DNA from: Amylostereum areolatum
Lineage: Eukaryota > Basidiomycota > Agaricomycetes > Russulales > Stereaceae
NCBI GenBank assembly: GCA_012932865.1
Contig: SAXG01000018.1
Location: forward strand, 248,001-312,000
DNA: 64,000 bases
Direction of reading: 5' to 3'
Position numbers and translations under genes: made by a program. This document shows positions 44,989 to 57,460 of the stretch, one piece after another; position 1 is the first letter of the stretch; every line of letters begins with the position of its first letter. The notes beneath the pieces were generated by a model, which was not told the origin of the DNA, did no database searches, and saw only the letters and a program-made list of their open reading frames with translations.

Positions 44989-46100
44989 TTAGCTGTGTAA
45001 TGGTGCCGGAAAGAATATGAGCACGTCGATTCCGTTCCACGTGAGAGCAAAATCATCAACTATATGCATGTTAGCGTCTCGAGGAAGCCCAGAGATGGAG
45101 CGTGGCGTACCCATAGAATGCCGCACATTGAACCGGATTCTACTAGGGTGCGTACAACATGAACGGGTCGCACGTTCTGCGATGCGTCTGAGTGAATTCG
45201 TCAGGGACAAAGATGATTAGTTTAATAGACGTACTCTTCCGCGATGGAGAAAGTGGCACTGGCCAGAGTATGCACAGCCAGCAACAAGGCCGTAAAAGCG
45301 ATTTCGAGATGCTTAGCCTTCGGAAGTAACAGGCTATTTCCATGGGGATGGCCATTGAAACGCACGCCCCAAATCCTGTGGCTTTTCGAGGTGGGTAAGA
45401 TGTCACGGCATAGCACAACAGGAATGTGGCTCTTACCACAAACGCTAACGAGGAGAACGCCGGGCAGCAACATCACCCCGATACCCCCAATCCCATGCCT
45501 CCCAAACAGTTCAAGGACAGAGGCAGACCCCCAGTACAGACTGAATAAACAAAGTCAGGCTGGAGCGAACCGAGACGTGACGAGGTCCAAGCGAACCGTG
45601 GCGAGCTGCAGTGCGATGCGTGTAGTTGAAGGCCCGAAGGATGGGCAGATAATGCGCAAGGGAGCCACCCTTTGACCCGTCCAGTAGATACTCCACCTCG
45701 GATATCAACCCAGTGGTGACAAGCATGTACATGCCGACAACGAGGAACAATCGTGTGGGTTGACATTGGTACTGGCCTCTTGGCTTCTGTGGCGTGGGTT
45801 GAGTAAGTATTGTTCGGGAACGAGACGACAGAACGCGCACAAGTGGTGGACAACGGTGAAACACGAATACGGTGTACATTCCTGCATAAAATGTCAGACA
45901 AAGGAACAAGGCAAACATCAAGTCACGCACCCCACAACAGGACGGAGCGAGGGTATCCGCGACATGCATGACCGGGAATGAGGGCACGGCGAAGGAAGTC
46001 CGGTTAGAAGGTACTAGAAGAGGGGAGGGAGGGGGGGGAGGGGTGAGGGGCATCATAGACGTGAACGAGGCTGAAGGGTTATAAAGAAGGTTGGGACGTG
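44989..46100 (-). pseudogene. Decayed seven-transmembrane gene, uncharacterised basidiomycete family
   Basis: Minus-strand segments look like a multi-helix membrane protein: LMFALFLCLTFYAGMYTVFVF near 45940-45880, LFLVVGMYMLVTTGLISEVEYLL near 45750-45690, VMLLPGVLLVSVCG near 45480, AFTALLLAVHTLASATFSI near 45300-45240. The final part, ESGSMCGIL near 45150, is followed by NMHIVDDFALTWNGIDVLIFF near 45070-44995. The ES-rich helix followed by a VDD helix fits a family of seven-helix proteins common in mushrooms. The pieces occupy different frames and I could not produce a full spliced model, so decay or sequence errors are likely. Confidence 0.4.
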
Positions 46101-46731
46101 GATGTCGGAAATTAACCGGATTGGTGCTGTATTGCTGTATCGGAGGACCCACAGACGCTGGAGGTTGATGAGATCATCGGGAATCCCTACACTCGATCAG
46201 CAGATGGTAATATGGCCTCCAACGATCGATGCAAATGTGATCATCGTGTCGGCCGTTGTTCGACACCGTCTTCGGGACTCGAGTTACGACTTCGTTCGGA
46301 GTAGGTATTCCTGTTTGCATGACCGACTCGAAGTTTGAAAAACTTTCATCATTGGAGATTCACGCAGACTCAAGAACAAGATGATTTGATACACAATTTG
46401 CGAGTTCAACAAATGAAACGGACCAGAAAACATCGATTCATAAGAGTCATAAGTATAGCATTCCATCATACACCTCCTCAAGACTCCAACAACGGAAACA
46501 CAATACGGAGCATACAGTACGACACGGAGACGACCAAATAAATCCCCCGATACAAACATTCAAACTCCAAAGTGTCATCAACTCGTCTTCGTAAACGCGC
46601 ATCTCAATGCCGTCCGAAAAGGCTCGTGTAACTTGCCTGGGACAGCGAACACAACCTCCTCAAATACATTTTGAATCGGGTGGAGCCCTCATCCGTAGAT
46701 ACACAGGCAAGGAGCTCAGCATAAGTTTGCG

Positions 46732-47784
46732 CTACGACGTCGACTGGAACGCCTCCTCGCAGCCAAAAGGATGAGCACAAGCACCGCATCGCCATGAGCT
46801 GCAAACACACGAGGGCACGAGCAACCGCGACTTGAGTTCCGTACGAAGCACACCAAGGTCCCGATCTGCTTTTGGCGACCTCGGCAAGCGGACGGATGGG
46901 CAGAAAGGACATTCATCGCATACGGCGCAACAAACTCGCCCATTGAACGCTAGTTTGGCCATCGACGGCGGGGGGTTGTTCCAAGCCGGCTTGTGTGGGA
47001 TCGGCCGGAATCGCCTCAAGTTCTCCGTCGAAATCATCGTCGACAAGTTGAGGCTATCGTCATCGTCTTTCCGGATGCCAAACGACTGCGGAGAGTAAAG
47101 CATGGCTGACGGCTGAGCGATGGCACCGCGATAGAATGTTCGGCCCACAGGGGAAGACAATGGGGCTATGAGGGAGGTAGACCGTGAAAGGATGGCGTCG
47201 TGGTTGGAGCTGCGTTTGTTGAACCCACCACCGGGGCGCCTGGACGATGCCGAAGACAGAACACCAATGCGGGCGGGCGTCACACTGCCCTTGATGGCAG
47301 GAAATGATAGCAATGAGTGCCTGCGCGCGACTGCGAGGGAGGATTCGCAAGAAAAATGGATCCTGGTTTGGGTCAAGGGCACAGGAGGGGGGAGGATAGT
47401 TTCGGGGTTGTGAAGGGCGGTGCAAGCGATGGACCAACGAACCTGGGCAGATATATCGTGAAGAATGTGCCAGGTGGTCTCTACGGGGGGAGGAGGGCTC
47501 TGGGAAATATCGGGCATGTCAGCAAGGACTCGAGACGCTCGGCAACGACGTGTCTCAACATACTTGCCATCACCGAGCACGATCCCAGCCGTTTGCTGGC
47601 CTATAACAGCCCATTGGGAGCATGGCGCGCGACGAGCAATCCGATCCTCCCTGGCGGGGGTTTTGCGTCGACGAACCTGCTTAACGCGTAAGGTCCTCAG
47701 GTGAGATTCGTTGGAGCTGCAGGAGGGCAAAATACGAGCGCGGCCACGGCGTGAGCGCGATGGTTTGGTAGAGGAGATAGCCAT
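46732..47784 (-). CDS. Orphan single-exon ORF with cysteine clusters, 350 aa
   Basis: This is the longest uninterrupted ORF in its area. The N-terminus is strongly basic (SKPSRSRRGRAR-like, KQVRRRKTPARE), possibly nuclear or mitochondrial. The middle is S/P-rich. The C-terminal part has two cysteine clusters: Cys285, 286, 289, 292 and 295 with C-x2-C spacing, and Cys326, 328, 333, 336 and 342. Such spacing could bind metal. No family was recognised, and overlapping open frames exist on the other strand, so it may not be a gene. It is divergent from the RRM gene, with 286 bp between starts. Confidence 0.4.
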   Translation of the reverse strand: MAISSTKPSRSRRGRARILPSCSSNESHLRTLRVKQVRRRKTPAREDRIARRAPCSQWAVIGQQTAGIVLGDGKYVETRRCRASRVLADMPDISQSPPPPVETTWHILHDISAQVRWSIACTALHNPETILPPPVPLTQTRIHFSCESSLAVARRHSLLSFPAIKGSVTPARIGVLSSASSRRPGGGFNKRSSNHDAILSRSTSLIAPLSSPVGRTFYRGAIAQPSAMLYSPQSFGIRKDDDDSLNLSTMISTENLRRFRPIPHKPAWNNPPPSMAKLAFNGRVCCAVCDECPFCPSVRLPRSPKADRDLGVLRTELKSRLLVPSCVCSSWRCGACAHPFGCEEAFQSTS

Positions 47785-48070
47785 AGTGGGGGATGTGGAG
47801 GATGTGGCGGAAGAAAGAAGGGTACTTCAACGAGGTTCTTGCGTGTGATGGTGGTGGTGGTGGTGGTGTGGGAAAGAGAGGCTGACTGACGCGGAAACTG
47901 AATGGTCATTGAACGTCCATTTTTTCGATCTCCGACTAAAGTATTACCCGTCACAGATCTCGTGACCTGTGACACGGTGTCTCCTTGGCTGCCACAGGTT
48001 ACCCGGGAACACCTCCACCTTCTCTTTCGCCCAACTCTCAGTCTCCGCCTTTATCGCCCTTTCTTCCTCC

Positions 48071-49037
48071 ATGGCCTCCCTTCTCGCACGCATGAATATC
48101 GACGTGCCTTCTGTCGGGCCTCAACGCTCAAAGGGCAAACGCGAATCGACCTCTCCCTACGTGCGTGCCTTTTCGCAAGTTGAGCTCACCACCACGGCCT
48201 CATCTCGTCTTGTCGTCACGCATACAGTCACGGCCGCCAAAGGGGGACGTTAACTCACAATGGACACACGATATGTTTGCGGATGGAAAGCCAAAGTCGC
48301 TCTCTGCACGCATGAGCTCTACCCCGCTTGGCGCACCCAAGATCAACTTCAATCCCGTTGACCGGGCCCTGAAAGATGCAGCTGGAGAGCTGTCTATTCG
48401 TGGTGCGAGCGGAAGTATGCGGAGGAATGTGGTTGAGGTGACTGGTTTGGTCAAGGGTACGACCCCAGCGGATGTCGAGGTACGGCGTTTACCAATTTAC
48501 ATTTCCACACCCACTGATGATATCTTTTGGCAGGCCATATTCAAGCAAGAAGGGGATATCGTCAGGTCGGTTGCTGTGAGCACCCGCGACCCAAATGGCG
48601 ATGTTGCTGTGCGCTTGGTGTTTAAAGAGGACGCGCACGCTCAGAGTGCCGTAAAGAAGTTTAACGGGCAGATGGCGGATGGAAAACGACTCGGGGTTCG
48701 CGTAGTAGGAGGCAACAACGCGTCGTTGAGCGGGAGGATGAATGTGAGTGCTGTGGAAGGGAACGTCGACGCGCTCGTGTCGGACGTGTCCGGTGGCTCG
48801 TGAGTTTTTCTCCCTAAGAACAGAGCTCTTCACTCATTGCGTTACAGGAAAATGCGCTCGGATGACATTCTCAGCGATGCAGACGCAAGGGCACGCGCAC
48901 ATGTGCTCCTTGCACCTCCAGGGGCCGACCCAAATGAATACTCTCAAGCGCGTGGCCGTGGTCGTGGTGGGCGTAGGCGGGGTGGGGGACGTCGGGGTGG
49001 GCGAGGCGGCGGTGGTGCTAGGATGGATGTGGATTAG
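48071..49037 (+). CDS. RRM-domain protein with C-terminal RGG box
   Basis: This is an RNA-binding protein, probably nuclear. Four exons (48071-48160, 48228-48479, 48534-48799, 48848-49037) join in frame to 265 residues. An RRM-like fold lies about residues 96-172: NVVEVTGLVKGTT, EAIFKQEGDIVRSVAVS, GDVAVRLVFKEDAHAQ and LGVRVVGG fit the beta-alpha-beta order, although the RNP1 aromatic residues are poorly matched. The tail has RGRGRGGRRRGGGRRGGRGG, a classic RGG box, then MDVD. The acidic end after an RGG box recalls ALY/REF-type mRNA export factors, but I cannot make that assignment safely. Confidence 0.8.
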
Positions 49038-49518
49038 TGGTGGTGATGCACGGACATCCTCTGTTAGTGTATGCATTTCTGTACGCGTATCCGCACTTTG
49101 TTGTTTGTTCTCCTTACACCGTCTCCTAGTGCTATTGCCCTGATCGCTCTCCCGGTTCTCGCTATCTTACTACTCCCTACTCATGCACCATCGATTCATC
49201 CCTTCTCTTTTCCGTTTCTCTGTCTCGTTTGATCCTCTCGCGCGGAGAATATTTGAATCACTGAAAAAAGTCCCGCAATATGATGAATTTGTGCCACTTC
49301 CCAGTCCATTGATGCGCTATAGAACATGCTAGATAGAGCAAGCCAAACCACTGTGCTTGTACGCGACTCGACACGGAAGCGCAGCTGCCACCTAGCTCAC
49401 AAACTTCATACCCAGTCCTCTTCATAATCGTCGTGAAGAATTACAGCCCCTCCCTCACCGCCTTGAGTGATGAAAAGCAGTATACAAGCGTAAAGGGGGC
49501 ATCGAGGGAACGTCGAGT

Positions 49519-50237
49519 TCACTCGCTCTCGGAGATGAGAGCGACAATCATGCTGGACTGGGAGTGAGCATGGCTATAGGTAGGAGACGGGAAACGCCGC
49601 ACCGATAGAGGTAATAGAAGAAAGACAAGAGGTAGAAGCCAAGCTTGAAGAAACTTTCTTTCTTGTGGCCCGACAAGGTGCGGAAGATTTCCGTCGCATC
49701 GTACATATGGTTTTTGTTCCGAATTCTGAACGCACGCGGTCAATTACGTTTCAAAGGCAAGTGCCCGTACGCACTTGTTGATATTGTATCCGAGTAGCGG
49801 CGCATTTAGCAAGAAAGCAACCCATTGCCCAGATAGAAGGAAAAGCAGAGTGAGGAAAGCATGGGCGCTGTTTTCCGGTAGAACGAACTAGGGAGAGGAC
49901 CTCTGGTTACAAAATGCATCTAGTCAAATAGAACAACGCGACGCACCTGGTTGAGTTTGTTACACAGGTCTATAGGGTTGATGTAGTCACACTCCAGGTC
50001 CGAGAACATGATGATCTACATGCAGAACAGTAGATGAAGTTGCCACGACGCTCAATCCACGAGGTATACCGAAACAAGCATAGAACATGACGCACGAAAA
50101 ACACCATGGTAAACAGCAATCCAGCGGCCATAAGGACCGCGAAGAGAAAAAGCCAGCCTGCGAAGAGCCACGTCGATGAGCAACTGAATCGACAGCCACG
50201 AGCTACGAGAAACAAGCGACGTACCTGCACCGCCCAT
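49519..50237 (-). CDS. ERV14: ERV14/cornichon family ER cargo receptor
   Basis: ERV14 loads transmembrane cargo into COPII vesicles at ER exit sites. Six short exons (50225-50237, 50105-50157, 49947-50015, 49775-49887, 49603-49725, 49519-49552) join in frame to 134 residues, close to the family's 138. The protein starts [20 protein letters not shown] (helix 1), then [20 protein letters not shown], a near-perfect family signature. [20 protein letters not shown] follows, then the [17 protein letters not shown] loop, the last helix and ALISESE. The first exon is only 13 nt of coding sequence. Cargo likely includes axial or polarised membrane proteins, as in yeast, but that is by analogy. Confidence 0.96.
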
Positions 50238-52473
50238 GTTGTAGATCTTGACCCAGGAAAACGAAACTAGTGTGCAAAATAGATTTTCACGCTTGGCTCT
50301 ACAAACTCAACGAGAAAATCGTGAGGGAGGAGGATGAGATAGGAGAGACGGAGGCGCGAGGCGTGCTGAGGCCAGTGAAGGAGCTGACGTTCGCCCGCTA
50401 AACGTAACTCATGTCACATGTCACCGGAAGTTTGGTTGCTTTTCCTTTCCCATTATGGTCCAATATCTGACGATATTACGTCGTTACTCGGATACAGTGC
50501 TTGCTTTGCCTTTTGCCATCTCACATGCACACCTCATACCGGCCAAGCTTCTTCCTTCTGGTTGCAGACCACCTCTGATTGCCCAATATGTATCTGCATC
50601 AGACGTTACCCGTCTATCGTGGCGTTTGAGCGTAAAATGCCCCCCAAAATGATTGGTATGGACCAGGATGTCCAGCACCACTTCCTAACGTTACTGGCAT
50701 GCTCACGTTCTTTACATTCTTCAGTGACGACTATCTGCTTTGGATCATCACTTCTCAGGAAGACACTGCTACGCATCTTACGCTTGTGCAAGAGTTGTAC
50801 GCCTTTGTAGGAGATGATTGGTGACCACGGGGATGAATCTGCTTCACCAGGGAGCTCATCCTATTCTACCTCTTCTATCATGCTCCTCAAACGCCAGGCC
50901 GCACGACTCTCGTTTCACGATATCCGTCTTCTCACCCTCGAGAGGGGAATCAAAACGCTGCTTCTGAGTAGTTACACCGGGTTCGTCGCATCTGTTTCTC
51001 ACTTTTTGTCTCAACATCCCTTAACCTGTTTCTGAAGATCTGATCAATATCCCAAGTTTAACAGCCGAAAAGTTTGAGTTTACGGTCACAGTTCCGTGTT
51101 CTTTCACCTACATAGGTGTCTGTGCTCAGCGCTCAGTCCTTCGCTGGCGAAGAAGGATTTGGATGTAGTACCCACAAGAATCATGGACCATTGTTACCAG
51201 TCTACCTTGACCCCACACTACTTACGTTCTTTACAGCCTCGGCAAGCAATAGGACAAACAAGATTAAGGCGTCTCCGTGTTGGCCATCGTTGTCACAATA
51301 ATGCGCGCTGTTCCTTGGGGCTCGCGTCGGATCTGTAATATGTCATCCGGGGTTCCTCCCCATGATGCTTTTTGCGGTAGACCTTTCCATCATGCCTTTC
51401 TCATGCGTACTGACCACACCGTCGGAGCCATTGACAGCACCGTCAGAATTCTGCTCTGGATCGTTCTTGTGAAACAGCTACAATATCAAACTTGCGATTC
51501 GCGAGAGCTCTGGGAGGACAAGTCCAGCCGTTGACATCACGGGAACCAGCAGTAGGTCACTCAGGCCTCTTTCAGGAAGGACCATTTCGGGGATCTTCTC
51601 TGCGAATAGATGCGCGGAAACAACGACGTCTGATTGTCGAACGACGGTGGAGCATGAAGATATCAGTCAGCAGGCTTGCAGAGGTTCATGTGCTACCCTT
51701 CTCGAGCCCTTCCGTAAGAATCGAAGCTTTGCCAGCGCGCATGCCGGAAGATCAGCCGACGACGGGCACGGGGACGTCGACGTTTTGAAAACGAAGGAGG
51801 ACGGATGAGGGTCCTCGGGATCCTGGACGCGGTCCACGTGACGGCGTTTTCGCGCTTGTTCTGTTGTCACCCGGATTTTGGGCCCTTCGACCGTTGCGTG
51901 CGTTCGCCTGTCAAGTTGTCAACAGCTCCGACATTCTTGATTCCTTTCTTCCACGTCGGAAGTAACATTCCCTTTGGGTCGACTCTCGTCAAGCACAGCA
52001 ACACATGTAGACGCCCGCGATGGGGACTACTTAACGTCCAGGATGCAGATTGAACCCTCTTAACGTCGCTCTCACGATGTTCTCCTTCCTATCGTCGGCA
52101 GACTCTAGTCTGCTCTTCAGCACATGGCTTGGTGCCTACGGAAGCATTCAACGTATCTTCTCGCCAGATACTCCTGCTGGCTGTCCCCGAGCGAACTACG
52201 GAAGATCTTGTCACGAGTGCGTATCTCCTTGTCATGTTGCCCCAACCTATCCCTCTTCACCGCTGGCATCACGGATGTCCTTTCTTTGGACTGGACCCTC
52301 GAGGGACGAGAGGTATATGAGAGGAAATGGGCACGCGCTCTACGATCCAGGAAGAGTCGTGAGGATTCTGCCGCTCCCCTGCTACAGAAGGGCAGAGCTC
52401 AGGGCCCTGGCTTCTCGGTTTTTATGTCTTCCTATAAAGTGGCGGGACTGTGAGGTGGAACTTAGTAGGCGTC
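50238..52473. other. Region between ERV14 and the fucosidase, no supported gene
   Basis: Plus-strand open stretches at 50418-51035, 51277-51788 and 52050-52453 are short and overlap in several frames. One includes ITDVLSLDWTLEGREVYERK and a basic RSRKSRE tail, which looks protein-like, but no partner exon was found. A decayed or frame-broken gene on the plus strand is possible. Confidence 0.35.
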
Positions 52474-55400
52474 ATGCGCTTGCCGTTGTCCTTCTCGTTA
52501 GCCTTTTTTGCGGCAGTCTGCTCATCCGCTCATGCCGCAGACTTGATCAAACTCGATCTCTCCTCTGTCTTCAACGTGAAGGCAGCAGCCACAAGCAACG
52601 ACAACTGCCAATTTTGATGGGAGTGGGAGGGCATACCCCGCAGAGTACCTTCCAACAGCGTCTACGTTCAATTTCACTGGCATCGAGGCAGGCATACTTT
52701 TCTGACTTACCGTTATAAGCTGTCTGACGATGTTATGGTATAGTTCGACCTGCCGCCCTTCCACAACTTGTCAGCACTTGATGCAGTCAAATCGAGCTCA
52801 CAGACGGTCACTTTACCGACTCCAACCCAGATCCAGTCATTCAATGCCTTGGCCATCGCCTACCCTGCGGTCAGCGTCGCGAACCTTACTTTGAACTTCG
52901 ACGACAATACGAGCGACCTCGTTAGTATTATCGTCGCACCCTGGTACTCGTCTGGTAGCATGTTCGATGGTCCGATCTTCACGTACGCACTTCAGTATGT
53001 ATATGCATTGTCGTAGCCTCACCCTTCACAGACCATGGCACTACGCCAACCCGAACATCGATGGCCCCGGTCTTACGATCGACCGCAACTTGACCCACAT
53101 TCACTTCGTGACTGTGAGCTTCCCTAGCGACAAGAATCTCACGTCCGTCACCCTTCCGCCCGACTCCTCACAACTGGCGTTCTTCTCCATCAGCCTCATC
53201 CCCGCGGTGCTCGATACCACTGCCGGTGCCAACGGTGGTTCTTCCCTCGGCCGAGTCCTTCGCCGTCAAACTCCTACCGCCTCACCTGCTCTCGGTGTCC
53301 AGAATGTTCGTTCCACGACCAAATGGTTCAATGATGGGGCCACCGGCGACGACCGCATCCAAATCTTTGAGATCATCATAAACAACCTATCCCCGTTGAA
53401 CGGATCGCTTTCTGAGTGGGTTACCACCAATCATACCGTCAGCTTGACATCATCCTCGTTCAAGACCGTTACCCCGGGAACGTTCCGCCGTCTGCGTACC
53501 GACGACCAAGTCACACTTCTTGTCGGCGTGCAGAACAACGCTGGAATCTCTTCCGGCTCTTCGGCCACGGCGATTGTCACAATCCAGGACGAAAACGGGA
53601 ACAGCGTAGCTTTGGCGACGGGTGGCCAGGAGTGGCAGGTCACAGCTGGAATCCCGGATTGGCAAAACACGGACCCAAGTTTGGATACCCATGAGAGTCC
53701 TGAATGGGTACGTCAACCTGTCTTCTGGGAGCGAAGGTCACTGAAGCCTCCTTCTGCAGTGGAATGATGCGAAGTTCGGTATATTCGTGAGTGTCGTCTA
53801 TGATGTCCTTGCTTCGCCTTTCATCGTACCAATGGCCACGATATAGATCCACTGGGTAAAACGTTACGCATTCTCGAATCGAAATTATGCCTAAACCTTG
53901 ACCTCGTCAGGGCGTGTACAGTGTTCCCGCATGGGCACCGAGTGGGCAGCAATATGCTGAGTGGTTCGTACTTAGCCTTTTGATTATCTCTGAACATGAA
54001 TGCTCACGCTCACGTAGGTACAATTGGGATTTACATAACCGTAAGTCTTTCCCCTCTACCAATGTTTGAGGGAGATAAAGCTCATACTGCGTCTCATAGC
54101 TCCCAACTCGGGGTCGCCTACTTGGCAACACCATCTTGACACCTATGGTCCTAACGTTGTATACGATGATTTCATCGCCAACTTCACTGCGTCTGCTTGG
54201 AATCCCGATGACTGGGTCGACCTCTTCGTCAATGCTGGTGCGAAGTATTTTGTCCTTGTTACCAAACATCATGACGGTTTCGCTTTGGTATGTGTTTCTC
54301 CCTCACCATGTCCTCCTCACCTCACCCCTTTCCAGTTCGATACCAAGAATTCAAGCAACCGTAACTCCTTGCTCCTTGGGCCCAAGTCAGTCTTCCCCTT
54401 CTTTTTTTCTCCGATGATGTTCCTGAACTCATTTACAGACGTGATTTCGTGAAGGAGCTGCTCGACAGCTCGAAGGCTCGCCACCCCGATCTCCGTCGCG
54501 GCGTAAGTGTTTGGCTTTAGTGCTGTTTCGTCGCGCTGACCTTCAAGTCTCAGACCTATTTCAGTCTCCCTGGTTGGTGTTAATTTTTGCCTTCAGTGGT
54601 TGTGATGTCGTTCAACGCGTCTACCAGAGTGGTTCAACCCTGCCTATGCCCCATATGCACACGGCTCGTTCCCCGGCCAGCCAGCTCTCAATGCATTCAA
54701 TGGCTCTTGTTGCGATCCCTTCACCGGTTATATTCCCGTGGATAACTTCTTGGAAGACAGTAAGTCGAAATTTTTGAATCCCAATCAAGTTCCTCACCAC
54801 GAGTTTCAGTCCAAGCGCCCGCAGATGGAAACCCTCTTCACGGACGAGCGGTACCAGACAGAGATCCTTTGGTATGTTATTGCAGACACTAACGATGCCG
54901 AACGTTGAAAACTCACACTAACCATCTCCTCGTAGGTGTGATATCGGATTTGCTTCGGCCTTCCCCGAGATCGGCTAGTGTTTTTTTACGCATCGATGCC
55001 TACCCCAATTCTGACAGGATTATAGGTGGAGATTGGTATAACTTCGCTGCTGCTCAAGGGCGCCAAGTCGTACGCGATGACCGTTGTGGTGCCAATCAGA
55101 CCGACTACGTCACTCCTGAGTATGCGACCTACAGCGCTCTTCTTGTACGTTCGTCATCTTCGAGGAGTTTATTGTGACTGACTTTCGATGTAGTCCCAGA
55201 AATGGGAAACCAGTGAAGGCATGGATCCCTTCAGCTACGGTTACAACTCTGATACGTGAGTACCCAGATGATCGCAAACAGTGCATCCTTACTGACCTCG
55301 TTCAATCTAGGCCTCCGGACGGTTATCAAACTGCCCCCATAATCGTCCCGAAACTTGTCGAGTGAGATTCTACGTGCTTGTCGTTCTCGTCGTCATCTCA

Positions 55401-55901
55401 CTAGCGTTCGTCGGCCCGCAGTATAGTGTCTAAGGGCGGGAACTTTTTGCTGGAGTCAGTTGTACTTTCCATTCTATTTCGCCTAACCTGACGCAACTTC
55501 TAAAGCATCGGACCCGAAGGAAGACGGGACCATCATCCCTGAAATGACGGGGCCATTGTTGGACGTTGGCGGCTGGCTCAAATCCTCGGGCGAGGCGATC
55601 TATGGCACGCGGCCTTGGTGGATTAAGTCGGCAGACACAACGCCCGGATTCACGAACGTACGTTTCACCACCTCGGCAAACGCGTTCTACGTCATCGCCG
55701 TCGTTCGACCCGACAAGGGACAGCTCACTGACTCCGGTACCCGTTCCGATCACCACCGGCGACACGGTAACCCTTCTCGGCGGCAGCGGCAACGCGCTCA
55801 ACTGGACAGTCACGGATGGAATTTTCACAGTCCCCGTGTCGGACGACGAGTTGAACAGTGTTCAATATTCTTGGGCATTCAAGGTAGCATTCGCTGCCTG
55901 A
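52474..55901 (+). CDS. Secreted alpha-L-fucosidase, GH29, frame-broken
   Basis: The enzyme releases terminal L-fucose from glycans with retention. The start at 52474 gives a signal peptide (MRLPLSFSLAFFAAVCSSAH, cut near residue 21). An N-terminal beta domain is followed by the GH29 barrel: WWNDAKFGIF, IHWGVYSVPAWAPSGQQYAEWY, VTKHHDGFALFDTKNSSNRN and the nucleophile region TEILWCDIGFASAFPE. Then come GNFLLSIGP and a C-terminal beta domain ending near FKVAFAA. There are many small exons, including a 9-nt exon (53847-53855, encoding IHW). Two introns seem to begin with GC (52688 and near 54977). The frame slips like one extra base near 52606, 54815 and 55735. An alternative last exon would extend the protein to 56058. 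Confidence 0.88.
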
Positions 55902-57460
55902 ATATAGTGGATGGTAGAATCAAAGGGTATGATTCCTGTGTCCTCACATTACTGACCGACGCTAATCCAAGTTGTGTCCACAGAATGTTACTCTTTGGGA
56001 TGTGTATGTATATGACTGTTCACGAAATGGCAATGTGAAGGCCAAATTTGTTCCATGATCGATCCCGAAAATAGCTACAGACGCGTAGCGTGCACCTGGA
56101 TCGGTGCTACAAGGCTGGAGACGTCCCCCAGTGCATGTCGCTCGACGCCCTTGGGATCGTGATGGTGGCCGTGAGCTACGTCGGCCGTGGTACATTCTTC
56201 CCACGGATCCAAATCTCAGAAGTCTGCAACTCGGATGAAAACACCACTACCACGGCCATGCTTCAAGTCGAAGTCACTGATCAAAGGTCGGATACAAGAG
56301 ACAAGGATGCTTCCCTAGTAGTCCTATCATCCGATAGTATTTTGGTGTTGCTCTCAGCCTAAAGGTTCGGTTCGTTGCTATTATTGGTCGCACCTTCCAA
56401 GTAGGAATGGCTTTCCCTGTTCAGGACTCAACAAGCACACTCTCGCGTATGTCATAGCAGCATCAAAGCGTACAGTCTCTATCTCGAAGGCAACCCTGTG
56501 GCGCACAAACATCTCAGTATCAAAGCACGACGCAGGATGTCTTGTTCCCAGAAAGGCAAGTCACCTCCACCAAGTTGTCTCTTCTCTGGCCACATCTCTC
56601 TTCGCTCAGAACAGGAATAGACGCGGTAAAAAAGCATATCATCCCACACATAGACTGTGAGGAAGAATGGGACTGCCACTTTCGGCCAGTGTTCGTTTCC
56701 CTATCCTGTGTGCGCGCTCACTTCTGGTCCCGATTTTGTGGTTTCGAGCTACACGGACTCTAAAAATTCGATAGATTCGATCCACAGTTCAAGTGAAGAT
56801 TGTACCTCGCAATATCCCTCCTTGTGGGTGTTCGTTGGTGTTCACGATTTCCGGGGAGACCGCATCGGCGCGTTTGAAGGAGCCAACGATGCGACGTCGT
56901 CCAAGCCACGTCCAATCTACTGGGCCAGAGAACAACTCAAGCAGGTGCATTCACTCATCGCATCCCCTCCCTCAGAACGAGTTTTCGACACCTCAAAGTT
57001 CGCCACCTCACGCACCTCCAATGCGCCCCAGCGACAACTTCGCAAGTTTGTGCGTCCCAAAAAGGAAGTCCTTATACTCATTCGATCAAATCGGCGGCCT
57101 TCTGTAGACTTGAGGCCAGGCCAGCGACGCGGACTCCTGGCTGCCGTCTCTGCCGTCGCCTATCTTCAAAGGGATGACCTGTTTTGGAAGACCTCGCATC
57201 GTCCCGACGCCCAGGTATGGCCACTCGGAGTCTAGCACTTACTGACGCCCTCGATGCTTCTTCCCGTTCGACTTTCCATATAGAGAGGTGACTTTGTACG
57301 CCATCCCGACCGGCAACGTAGAGTATAAGAGACTGTGGGCCACGTCGACGTTGTCCTCAACGACCTTTGGGTGCGCTTGTATTCGCCCAATATAAGGACA
57401 AAATCAGGTTTTCGGTCCCTGCTTCATTTCTTTGCCGATACAATCACACATTGCAACACA
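55902..57460. other. Region between the fucosidase and the small secreted protein
   Basis: A possible alternative fucosidase exon reads NVTLWDVYVYDCSRNG at about 55991-56058. A 192-codon plus ORF at 56657-57235 has no recognisable domain and shares its span with another open frame (56793-57107). I do not support a gene here. Confidence 0.4.
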
